In this document: positions 47,591 through 55,426 of the stretch, in pieces
Layout of the letters: each line of letters opens with the position of its first letter
How positions within the stretch are numbered: the stretch's first letter is position 1
Assembly (NCBI GenBank): GCA_943789025.1
Contig: CALSSN010000026.1
Span: 1-63,288, forward strand
From: an uncultured Verrucomicrobiales bacterium
GTDB taxonomy: Bacteria; Verrucomicrobiota; Verrucomicrobiia; Verrucomicrobiales; DEV007
DNA length: 63,288 nucleotides
Direction of reading: 5' to 3'
Made by a program: the position numbers and the translations under genes
The notes under the pieces: model-generated
What the model saw: only the letters and a program-made list of their open reading frames with translations
What the model was told of the DNA's origin: nothing
Databases searched by the model: none

Positions 47591-47986
47591 ATGATAGCAA
47601 TCAACACGCCAGTGGCTGGAGATTCCATCGGTGCGCTCTCGCTCGTCCTCGCACTCATTATTGGGCACATGTTGGGAGACTTTCCCCTCCAAGGTCAATT
47701 TCTCGCCCTCGGAAAAGAGCGGAATTACTGGCTGCGAAATGACACTCCAACGCCTCCCACGAAAAGCATGTGGCTTTACTGCCTCACCGCCCACTCACTC
47801 ATTCAGGGCGGAATCGTTTGGCTTATCTCAGGGAGCATCATTCTCTGTTGCCTCGAGTTCGTCATCCACTGGACTATTGACTTCTTAAAAAGCGAAGGAC
47901 ATCTCAGTTTCACAAGCGACCAGATCCTTCACATCGGTACAAAGGTCCTCTTTGTCGTGGCGATCTACCTGGGTCTCGTTTCTTGA
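47591..47986 (+). CDS. DUF3307 family membrane protein
   Basis: About 131 residues from MIAINTPVAGD at 47591 (47555 also in frame). Motifs: LIIGHMLGDFPLQGQFLALG, LYCLTAHSLIQGGIVWL and FVIHWTIDFLKSEGHLSF, then ILHIGTKVLFVVAIYLGLV; His/Asp pairs in hydrophobic helices are the family signature. Function unknown. It follows the cNMP-binding gene by 75 bases. Confidence 0.8.
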   Translation: MIAINTPVAGDSIGALSLVLALIIGHMLGDFPLQGQFLALGKERNYWLRNDTPTPPTKSMWLYCLTAHSLIQGGIVWLISGSIILCCLEFVIHWTIDFLKSEGHLSFTSDQILHIGTKVLFVVAIYLGLVS

Positions 47987-48011
47987 AAGAGTCATTTTTG
48001 ACTCACTTTTC

Positions 48012-48857
48012 TCAAAGCGTCGATATATCAAGACGCCGCGGACTCCCCTTATCCCGCTTCGCTGAAACCACCGAACGGAGGAGGGCAAGAGGAAGCAGCG
48101 CGTGAGGCAGACGGGTGAGAAACTCGGAGCTCCAGCGGAGCCACCCCAACTGTTCTTCAGAAAATTCCAGGTAAGCCCACGGGTAGGCCAAAGAAGTCAT
48201 CAACCCCCATACCACCATATAAATCAACATCGACATCGCCAGCTTGCGCACAAAGACCAGAACCGCCGCCAAGAGATTCAAGATACCCACCATGGTGAGA
48301 AAAATAGACGCCGCGCTCGCCTCAAGGCCGATGGTTCCAAATACCAAGTTCTCAAAGAGCTGGGGTCGGGGGCCTGGCCATCCCAGAGCATAGCTACCAT
48401 GCCCGAGAAAGGTCAGGGAAACCAGAATGTAAATCAGAAGCTCTGGCCGGCGGGCTAACCCGAAAGCCATCACCAGAGCCACCACAGGCAAGCCCATCCT
48501 TCCAGCATGGCCGGCCACTGCCAATAGCGCCCACCCCTGTGCGGCAATGATCGAGAGAAATCCTATCATCGCACCAACTGCTCCAAAAATGAGCAGGATC
48601 CGCGGAACCGGTCCTTTGCCACTGAAAACCGATCCGAGAATACCACAAACGAGGAAAGCTCGCACCAGACCGACAAAGATTGGAACCGTGGCCCAGACCG
48701 GAGCCAGAGCCGAGTAGGCAAGCCCCTTGGAAAAATCTAAACCCAGAAGCCCCAGAAAGAGTGCCACTAAGGCGATGCGATAAAGGGGTGGCAAAGCAAC
48801 CCTGCTGTTACTAGGTGATCCTCCCTGAAAGCTGAGGGTGGCGGCAAGAGACTGCAT
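48012..48857 (-). CDS. Multi-pass membrane protein of unknown function
   Basis: Encodes 281 residues with about eight hydrophobic segments (for example IALVALFLGLLGLDFSKGLA, VALVMAFGLARRPELLIYIL and LAMSMLIYMVVWGLMTSLAY). No family is recognised and no catalytic motif seen. It is convergent with the DUF3307 gene (25 bases). Confidence 0.6.
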   Translation of the reverse strand: MQSLAATLSFQGGSPSNSRVALPPLYRIALVALFLGLLGLDFSKGLAYSALAPVWATVPIFVGLVRAFLVCGILGSVFSGKGPVPRILLIFGAVGAMIGFLSIIAAQGWALLAVAGHAGRMGLPVVALVMAFGLARRPELLIYILVSLTFLGHGSYALGWPGPRPQLFENLVFGTIGLEASAASIFLTMVGILNLLAAVLVFVRKLAMSMLIYMVVWGLMTSLAYPWAYLEFSEEQLGWLRWSSEFLTRLPHALLPLALLRSVVSAKRDKGSPRRLDISTL

Positions 48858-49193
48858 GAGAAAAAAACTAACTGAACTTTTACCTAATCTGCCGGTCGTT
48901 TGCCTCCATACCTCAACCAGCTCCCCTATGTCAAAGGAAGGCTGCTGAAAAAAACCTTCTCAAATCCATGCTTTAAAGACAGGCTCCCTCTTTTCTCGAG
49001 CATGCAAGAAATTTATTGGTCCTCAGATTTTTCTTGTCGAACCCCTCAAAAATGGTTATGCAACACCCTTGAGAATTCGACTTCGAATTCTTCAGCTTCT
49101 CGTAAACACAAAAAAGTAACGAAGAATAACGGAGGGCAATCATTCTGAGACGCTCTTCCTCAATCAAAGCCACTTCAACCGGTCCCATAAAAA
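48858..49193. other. Intergenic stretch, no gene supported
   Basis: 336 bases, noticeably more AT-rich in the middle, between two divergent membrane-protein genes. Only short openings without family resemblance. Probably holds both promoters; no clear -35/-10 pair was picked. Confidence 0.6.
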
Positions 49194-50792
49194 ATGCAAA
49201 CACACGACAAGAAACTTTTCTGGGGATGCTTCATCGCCCTCGTCACCACGGCCTTCGGCTTTGTCGGAAGGCTCTTCCTGATCGGTGAATGGGCCGGTGA
49301 ATTCGGTCTCGACGGTGGTCAGGCCGGCCGTCTTGCCGGGATCGGCATCTGGCCCTTCGCGGTCAGCATCATCGGATTCAGCCTCATCATCGACAAGATC
49401 GGCTACAAGACCGCGATGCTATTCGCCTTTCTCGGTCACATCATCTGGGCCGTCATGGGAGTGAGCGCCTACTTCATCTCGAAGGGTGGAGACACAGATA
49501 CCGCCTACCAGCTCATCTACTGGGGCAGCCTGATCCTCGCACTCGGGAACGGAACCGTTGAGGCCTTCATCAACCCGGTGGTCGCCACCATGTTCAGCAA
49601 AGAGAAGACCAAGTGGCTCAACATTCTCCACGCCGGATGGCCCGGCGGTCTCGTCATCGCGGGAATCATTACCATCTTCATCGATGCGGTGCCGTGGTGG
49701 ATCAAGGTTGGCCTCATCGCTATCCCCGCCGTCGTCTATCTTATCATGCTTCTTCCCTGCAAGTTCCCACGGTCGGAGCGCGTGGAGTCGGGCGTCAGCT
49801 ACAAGGAGATGCTCTCCGAGTTCGGTATCCTCGGCGCCGCCACCGTCGGATTCCTCGTCTCCCTCCAGCTCAAGGACTTCTTCCAGGACATGTCCCCAGT
49901 CGTCTACTGGGGCATCGGCCTCGCCATCGTGGTGGCCTTCGGGATCTATACCAAGAAGCTCGGCAGCCCGCTCATGTTCCTTCTCATCCTCGTGATGGCA
50001 CCTCTCGCCACCACCGAGATCGGAACGGATGGCTGGATCGAGGAAATCCTCAAGGGGATCGCCGCAGACAATAACTTCCACGCTGGCTGGGTGCTCGTTT
50101 ATACCTCCGCCATCATGATGATCCTCCGCTTCTACGCCGGACCAATCGTGCACAAGTTCAAGCCTCTGCCGCTCCTCGCCATCAGTGCGGTGCTGGCCAT
50201 TCTTGGACTGTACACTCTCTCGATCGCGGCTGGCCTGACGATCTTCCTCGCTGCGACGCTCTACGGTTTCGGCAAGACCTTCTTCTGGCCGACCACTCTC
50301 GGGGTGATCGCCGAACAGACCCCTAAAGGTGGTGCCCTCACGCTCAACGCCATCTCCGGTATCGGGATGCTTGCAGTCGGCGTGCTCGGTTTCCCCTACA
50401 TCGGGAAGCTCAAAGAGGACGTTGCGAACGAGGCCCTCGCCGAGAGCGCGGAGGTCGCCGAGGCTATACCTGGCCTAGTCGAAAATGGCGCGGTCACCGC
50501 CCTTGAGGACAAGAAACTCTACGAGATCATCAACTACAAAGCCGTCTCGGGTGAGAAACTGGATACCCTCATCGCAAAGCTTCCCGAGGACAAGCAGAAG
50601 GCTGCGAAGGAGGCCTACACCGGCGTCCGCGAGCGTTCCGCGCAGGGAGCACTTGGAAACATGGTGGTCTTCCCGTTCATCATGCTTATCGCCTACATCG
50701 GTCTGATCCTCTACTTCAAGAGTAAGGGCGGCTACAAGCAGCAGCACCTCGGAGATCCTGGCGACGCCGATGCCACTGCGAGCGAGTTCTAA
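49194..50792 (+). CDS. MFS-type transporter
   Basis: Integral membrane protein of 532 residues. Twelve hydrophobic segments are readable, starting [20 protein letters not shown]; the MFS loop 2-3 motif appears as [13 protein letters not shown] hydrophilic insert of about 80 residues ([20 protein letters not shown] through [12 protein letters not shown]) lies before the last helix, which is unusual. Codons are strongly ATC/CTC/GGC biased, suggesting high expression. Substrate unknown; sugars are common for related proteins. A terminator follows. Confidence 0.82.
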   Translation: MQTHDKKLFWGCFIALVTTAFGFVGRLFLIGEWAGEFGLDGGQAGRLAGIGIWPFAVSIIGFSLIIDKIGYKTAMLFAFLGHIIWAVMGVSAYFISKGGDTDTAYQLIYWGSLILALGNGTVEAFINPVVATMFSKEKTKWLNILHAGWPGGLVIAGIITIFIDAVPWWIKVGLIAIPAVVYLIMLLPCKFPRSERVESGVSYKEMLSEFGILGAATVGFLVSLQLKDFFQDMSPVVYWGIGLAIVVAFGIYTKKLGSPLMFLLILVMAPLATTEIGTDGWIEEILKGIAADNNFHAGWVLVYTSAIMMILRFYAGPIVHKFKPLPLLAISAVLAILGLYTLSIAAGLTIFLAATLYGFGKTFFWPTTLGVIAEQTPKGGALTLNAISGIGMLAVGVLGFPYIGKLKEDVANEALAESAEVAEAIPGLVENGAVTALEDKKLYEIINYKAVSGEKLDTLIAKLPEDKQKAAKEAYTGVRERSAQGALGNMVVFPFIMLIAYIGLILYFKSKGGYKQQHLGDPGDADATASEF

Positions 50793-50822
50793 GCGACTCC
50801 TGCTCAGCACAAAAACTTCCAG

Positions 50823-50857
50823 AAGGCGTCTCCGATGAGCATCGGAGGCGCCTTTTT
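50823..50857 (+). terminator. Rho-independent terminator after the MFS gene
   Basis: GGCGTCTCCGAT pairs with ATCGGAGGCGCC around GAGC (one G-U pair), followed by TTTTT. It is about 30 bases after the stop. The following 235 bases to the cyclase gene show nothing else. Confidence 0.92.
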
Positions 50858-51094
50858 CTTTCCTCCAATCGAGAACGGCAACAATCACCGAGCCGGCGGC
50901 GTGATAAACGTTTCGAAACACGCCCCATCATTAAACCACTTGATCTTCCAGTTCGACTGCATGTCGCAGGAGATAGCTCTGGCCTGCGCCAAGACTCTTG
51001 CCATTCTGTTCCTCCCAGAACTGCGACACTGAGGGTGCTTGACAAAGCAATTCCCAAGCAGTCCATTCCTCTGCATTCACTCTGACTGCACTTG

Positions 51095-52186
51095 ATGAGA
51101 CGGATGAGCTTTTCTTACCCCAGCTATCTTCTCAGCCTGCTGTTTTTCATTGGTGCTGCCTGCCTTTTTATTCTGATCAGGTTCGTCGGGCTGTCGTCGG
51201 TTCCGGCTTTCGCGGCTTTTGACTATGACTCGCTCAATCATGCCGCTTTGTTTGGTCGGGCAGTGGCTGTTGGATGCGTGATCGGGACTCTCTACTACTT
51301 CGTCAGTCAAGTTCTTGATACCCCGGCAGTCCGCCAGCGGCCATACGGCTTACTGCTTATCATTCAGGGCTTCAGCAACCTGATCTGCGTGGCTTTCGTG
51401 CTGATTGGGTTAAGCGTCTTCAATACCATCGTCGAAAGCCAGAGCTTCAGTGTATCGGCAATCAAATCCAGGGTGATAAGCGTCAATTTTTTCGTCATCT
51501 TAATTTATTACACTTTCGTCAGTTTCGGGTTCGTCATGATCAAACAAATCAATCGAAAGTTCGGCCCGGGAAACCTGCGTAAACTTATCGCCGGCACCTT
51601 CTATCATCCCCGCGAGATGGAGATAATTGTGATGTTCCTTGACCTCAAGGATTCGACGACCCACGCCGAGCGTCTCGGTCACCTTCAGTTTGGCAGCCTC
51701 ATTCAGGACTGCTTTATCGACATGTCTGTCGTCACCAGTACCGGAGCCCAGTTCTACCAATACGTCGGCGATGAAGCCATCCTCTTCTGGGATGTCGCCG
51801 ACGGCATCGAGAATGGAAATTGCCTGCAGGCCTACTTTGAGTTCAGAAATCAGCTCGAAAAGAGAAAAGATCACTACCAATCTCAATACGACTTGATTCC
51901 CGAGTTCAAGGCCGGCGTAAACATCGGCTTTGCTACCGTTCTTGAAGTCGGAGATATCAAGCGCGAGATCGCATACCTGGGAGATGCCCTTAACACAGCA
52001 GCGCGAATCCAGGGACAGTGTAACAAGTATCAGGAGAATCTGCTGATATCGGAAATGTTGGGCTCTCGGTTACAGTCAGTTCCCGAGCATCTGGAAATCG
52101 CCCCCGTCGACATTACTGAGCTCAGAGGCCGGGCAGAGGCGGTCCACCTCTACGCTGTTCGAGAGCAGCTCGTATGCGATGCATAA
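51095..52186 (+). CDS. Membrane class III adenylate/guanylate cyclase
   Basis: Encodes 363 residues. Four membrane helices are at about 11-30, 55-72, 84-107 and 128-149. The catalytic domain follows: IVMFLDLKDSTTHAERLGHL with metal Asp183, FYQYVGDEAILFWDVADG with the second metal Asp226, and the IAYLGDALNTAARIQGQCN segment carrying the Asn and Arg used in catalysis. The start could also be 51104. It makes cAMP or cGMP; substrate choice is not certain by eye. Its 3' end faces a mobile-element scar. A cNMP-binding protein lies 4 kb upstream. Confidence 0.88.
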   Translation: MRRMSFSYPSYLLSLLFFIGAACLFILIRFVGLSSVPAFAAFDYDSLNHAALFGRAVAVGCVIGTLYYFVSQVLDTPAVRQRPYGLLLIIQGFSNLICVAFVLIGLSVFNTIVESQSFSVSAIKSRVISVNFFVILIYYTFVSFGFVMIKQINRKFGPGNLRKLIAGTFYHPREMEIIVMFLDLKDSTTHAERLGHLQFGSLIQDCFIDMSVVTSTGAQFYQYVGDEAILFWDVADGIENGNCLQAYFEFRNQLEKRKDHYQSQYDLIPEFKAGVNIGFATVLEVGDIKREIAYLGDALNTAARIQGQCNKYQENLLISEMLGSRLQSVPEHLEIAPVDITELRGRAEAVHLYAVREQLVCDA

Positions 52187-52192
52187 AAAAAG

Positions 52193-52449
52193 ATGGAGCT
52201 GAACGCCCGCTCGCGCTCGCCTTCAACGTCGCAGGCATTGAAAGAACCGCTGGTCTGCTCGGGGCTAGAGAGCCGCCTTGCGTCCACTTCGCGCGAGAGC
52301 TCGAAGGGGTTGTTGGGCGCCAGTTGTTCCTCGATCCATTCCCGGTGCTCCGGCTTGATTTCCTGCCAGTTGAGCAGGCGCTGTACCGGGGTCTGCGGGT
52401 CGTCGTAGCGCTTTTGTAACGCCCACCAACGCGCATCTTCTCCTTCAGA
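52193..52449 (-). pseudogene. Remnant of transposase C-terminus (rve type)
   Basis: Minus-strand reading EDARWWALQKRYDDPQTPVQ, then RLLNWQEIKPEHREWIEEQL and APNNPFELSREVD resembles the C-terminal tail of integrase-core transposases (KRYDxPxTPYQRLL...LNPxxLRR). No catalytic core is present. The recognisable part ends near 52280 and the frame then runs to the cyclase stop region. It could be the missing 3' part of the family represented at 33690-34187. Family assignment is from memory. Confidence 0.5.
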
Positions 52450-52678
52450 AAAGGTCTGATCAATTGCTCCACCCGCCACGCCACTTGGAATGGAATAGAG
52501 TGAAAGTCAGCATCGCTACGCTCCAGGCTCGCTAAAAAAGCCCTTCGGGTTGCTGCCCGTATGCAGCTTGGCTTTGTTGCTCGTTGATCGTGACTATTCA
52601 TCCACTTCCGCCTCGCGCCGTACCACGCAGAATTCGGACAACAATGACGAGCGCCGCCATGAATCAGACCCTCCTTAG
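52450..52678. repeat. Dispersed repeat, copy B
   Basis: About 229 bases matching 35284-35507 in the same orientation, directly next to the transposase tail. It starts near AAGGTCTGATC and ends at CTCCTTAG. It has CCACGCC where copy A has CC. The reading-frame content differs between copies, so it looks non-coding or decayed. Confidence 0.85.
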
Positions 52679-53181
52679 CTGCACCACCGACACGAAGAGG
52701 TTCTTCATCAGGCACCACGCACGGTAGGTTTTGTTGAGAGAAACGGTGGCAGACAAGGCAGTAGCGCCGTGAAAAAAGTCGAGAAAGGCCTCGGCCACAT
52801 GGCTGAAGAGACGCCCGACGACATGGAGGACATCAGCCACAAGCTCCATGAGAAGGTGCGGCAAGAATCAGGGGAGATACCGATGGGGGTTTTCTGGGCT
52901 GGTCAGCCATCAAAGAAGAAAACGCGGTTGCAGGGGATCCAGCCGAAGTGAGGGGCAGGGAGTACCTTGTCACGGCCGACACGGATCGCTTCAAGTGCCT
53001 AGCGATCGACATTTGACCATAGAATTCCGGTGCAGCGGGTTTCGTCATCGCGCCGATTGACATTCCCGGGCCGCTCACTCATGCTGACTTGTCATGGAGG
53101 GATCGATCTGCAAAGTCAAAAGGGGATGAGCCCCCGCGGTTCGAGCATCGATGTAAATCCTGTTGCAACCCTGCTACCCTG
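52679..53181. other. Scar region without a supported gene
   Basis: About 500 bases between dispersed repeat B and the spermidine-synthase-like gene. A 60-residue opening (52769-52951, +) and a 66-residue minus opening (52664-52864) exist but neither resembles a known protein. Probably decayed mobile DNA plus the promoter of the next gene. Confidence 0.5.
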
Positions 53182-54930
53182 ATGGCAAACGATCGATCTG
53201 AGCAGACTCTTTCCCGACCCGAGGGGGGTGTGGTCGGCACGTCCTGCGGTGCCCGTCATGCGGTCTTATTCCTCTCGGGGGCAATCACCCTGGCGTTGGA
53301 GTTGCTTGCCTCGCGAATCCTGACCCCGTTCTTCGGCGTCAGTCTTTACATATGGACTGGGATCCTCTCGATCACTCTAGTCGCCCTGGCGCTCGGCTAC
53401 TGGTGGGGCGGGTGGCTGGCGCAGCGGGCCGTTCAGGCAGGTGCGGGAGCCGGTCGGGGACGGTTGAGTTTTCTCTTCGCGCTCATGCCGGGCGTTGCGG
53501 CACTGAGCCTGGTAGCCGCCTGCCTGGCTTACCCGAAGCTGTTTCTGCCCATCGCCGAGTGGAACCTCGTGCTTGGCTCTTTCGTGGCCAGCGGCATCCT
53601 GCTCGTTATTCCGCTCGTATGTGCCTCGTCGATGAATCCACTGTTAGTGGCGATCGGGGCGACGCATGGCAGTGGCAGTGGCAGTAAAGGCGATGTAGGC
53701 GCCGACTCCGGTGCCGGACGTGTCTTTTTCGTCAGCACGATCGGCTCGGTTGTCGGAGTGCTGCTCACGACGTTTTTCCTGGTTCCCCGATGGACAAACT
53801 TTACCTCCGTTCTCGTGCTTGCGGTCGTGGCCGGTGGCTTAACGCTGATCTCCGGACTGTGCGAGCGTGACCTCAAGCCGCGTCGCCGCTGGTTGCTGGT
53901 GCTCTGTGGCACCGTTGGGCTGTTGCTTGCCGGAGTCCTGCTCGTCACGGGGGCGCGCTACCTCGGCAAGGATCGGCCGATCCGCAGCCAGGGGATGACA
54001 TGGCGAATCCTTGAGGAGGTTCCCTCGTTTTACGGTAACATCAAGATCGTCAACCGGGAGATCACCGCGAATCCGGAATGGCCCAGCGCATCGCCGACCT
54101 TCACAAGTTATCTGAACAACGGTACCGTGCAGGGGCAGAGCATTTCCAGTGGTCAGCCTGGAATGTTTTATGTTTATGGGGTGGAGTCGCTTGCGCGCGG
54201 GGCCGTGCCCGAAGCGCGACGCATCCTCGTGCTTGGCCTCGCTACCGGTGCGCTACCGATGCGCCTGCAGGCTGCAGCGAAGGCGGCTGGAAAGGGCCTC
54301 CATATCGAGGCGGTCGATCTTGAGCCTGCCTGCGAGCGCCTGGCGGTGGAATATTTCGGTTACGATCCCGGGGCTGCGGAGACCTACACGGAGGATGCCC
54401 GGACCTTCCTTCGGGCTCAGGTCGCTGCTGCCGATGATCCCTACGACCTGATAGTGTTCGACCTCTATCGTGGCGACGTCAGCGTGCCGGAATATATGCT
54501 GAGCGTCGAAGCGCTGCGTGAGATGGCTCGCTGTCTTTCCAGAGAAGGTGTTGTCCTTTTCAACCTGACCGGGTCGTTTGAGAACGGGGTAGGCCCCTCG
54601 CGCTGGAGTGTGCTCAAGACGATCCGGTCGGTCCTGCCGAACACACTGCTTTACCACCGCTTAGATGCCGGCGCCTCTCACCTGCTCGTCCTCGCTTCGC
54701 GAAGACGGCTCGAGCACCGTGTGGCTCCACTCAGGGAAGTTCCCTCCCCCTTTGTCGAGGCTTTGAGCGATTTACTCGAGGCTCCCCGCCCGCTGGACCT
54801 CGAGGCGTTGGCGCGAGCGCGTATTCTTATTGATAATGACAACGCGTTCCCCTTCCTCAGCGCAGGAGAGGCGCTTGAGCGGCGGCGCGGCATGCTGCGT
54901 GCGGTGCCCGTCCCGTTGCTGTTGAACTAG
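53182..54930 (+). CDS. Membrane-fused spermidine synthase-like protein
   Basis: Encodes 582 residues. The N-terminal half has seven or so hydrophobic segments beginning HAVLFLSGAITLALELLASR, with LTPFFGVSLYIWTGILSITL, typical of fused MFS/spermidine synthase proteins. The C-terminal half is a SAM-methyltransferase-like fold: RRILVLGLATGALPMRLQAA (motif I, with A in place of the usual G), IEAVDLEPACERLAVEYFGY, YTEDARTFLRAQVAAADDPY and DLIVFDLYRGDVSVPEYMLS. Polyamine synthesis is not assured. The start at 53182 is preferred to 53089. Codon choice (more GTG and CTG) differs from neighbours, and mobile scars lie just upstream, so it may be acquired. Confidence 0.82.
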   Translation: MANDRSEQTLSRPEGGVVGTSCGARHAVLFLSGAITLALELLASRILTPFFGVSLYIWTGILSITLVALALGYWWGGWLAQRAVQAGAGAGRGRLSFLFALMPGVAALSLVAACLAYPKLFLPIAEWNLVLGSFVASGILLVIPLVCASSMNPLLVAIGATHGSGSGSKGDVGADSGAGRVFFVSTIGSVVGVLLTTFFLVPRWTNFTSVLVLAVVAGGLTLISGLCERDLKPRRRWLLVLCGTVGLLLAGVLLVTGARYLGKDRPIRSQGMTWRILEEVPSFYGNIKIVNREITANPEWPSASPTFTSYLNNGTVQGQSISSGQPGMFYVYGVESLARGAVPEARRILVLGLATGALPMRLQAAAKAAGKGLHIEAVDLEPACERLAVEYFGYDPGAAETYTEDARTFLRAQVAAADDPYDLIVFDLYRGDVSVPEYMLSVEALREMARCLSREGVVLFNLTGSFENGVGPSRWSVLKTIRSVLPNTLLYHRLDAGASHLLVLASRRRLEHRVAPLREVPSPFVEALSDLLEAPRPLDLEALARARILIDNDNAFPFLSAGEALERRRGMLRAVPVPLLLN

Positions 54931-55426
54931 GATGGGGCCCCCTTATGCCCTTGCGTTTGCTGATTTTCGGCATGATCGCGAGTAGGAAACACTCCATTCA
55001 CCCGTTAAAAACGGCAATAGGGCATTGCGACGTGTCATTCAGAGGCGCTTGCGACGATGAATCTCGGGCCTGCGGACGGCTTGCGGCACCGCCCACACCA
55101 CAGGCCAATCCAAGGATTTGGCTTCGCCTTCGTCCACGCATCTACGCTTGTCTGCACTCCCATTTGCGCTCACATTTGCACTCCCATTTAAAGCTCGGTT
55201 CAAGAGGTCGAAACTCGATTTTCCTTAAAGAGAGGCATTCATCCTATGAATGAAGGAAACACTCTTCGCAACTCACTAAGAATCAAGCTTCCATGAGAAA
55301 AAATGGTTTTTATTACAGTTTTCATGTTTATGGACCCCATATTCTAAAAGGCAAGAATGACTTGCGTGGCAGATTCCATGAATTATCATCCACAAGGATC
55401 AAGCAGTCGATTTAAGAAGTAAATCC
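54931..55426. other. Intergenic stretch, no gene supported
   Basis: About 500 bases. It contains a short interrupted direct repeat around CACTCCCATTT / GCTCACATTT near 55155-55195 and turns AT-rich towards the next gene. No protein-like frame. A promoter candidate lies at its 3' end. Confidence 0.6.
55362..55389 (+). promoter_or_regulatory. Candidate promoter of the giant repeat protein
   Basis: TTGCGT (55362-55367), 16-base spacer, TATCAT (55384-55389); about 38 bases before the ATG at 55427. A by-eye match in AT-rich sequence. Confidence 0.3.

Noticed and set aside
49419..50153. Minus-strand frame very rich in Asp, Glu, His and Gly
   Set aside because: Shadow of the MFS gene; its composition reflects the reverse complement of ATC/CTC/GTC-rich membrane codons.
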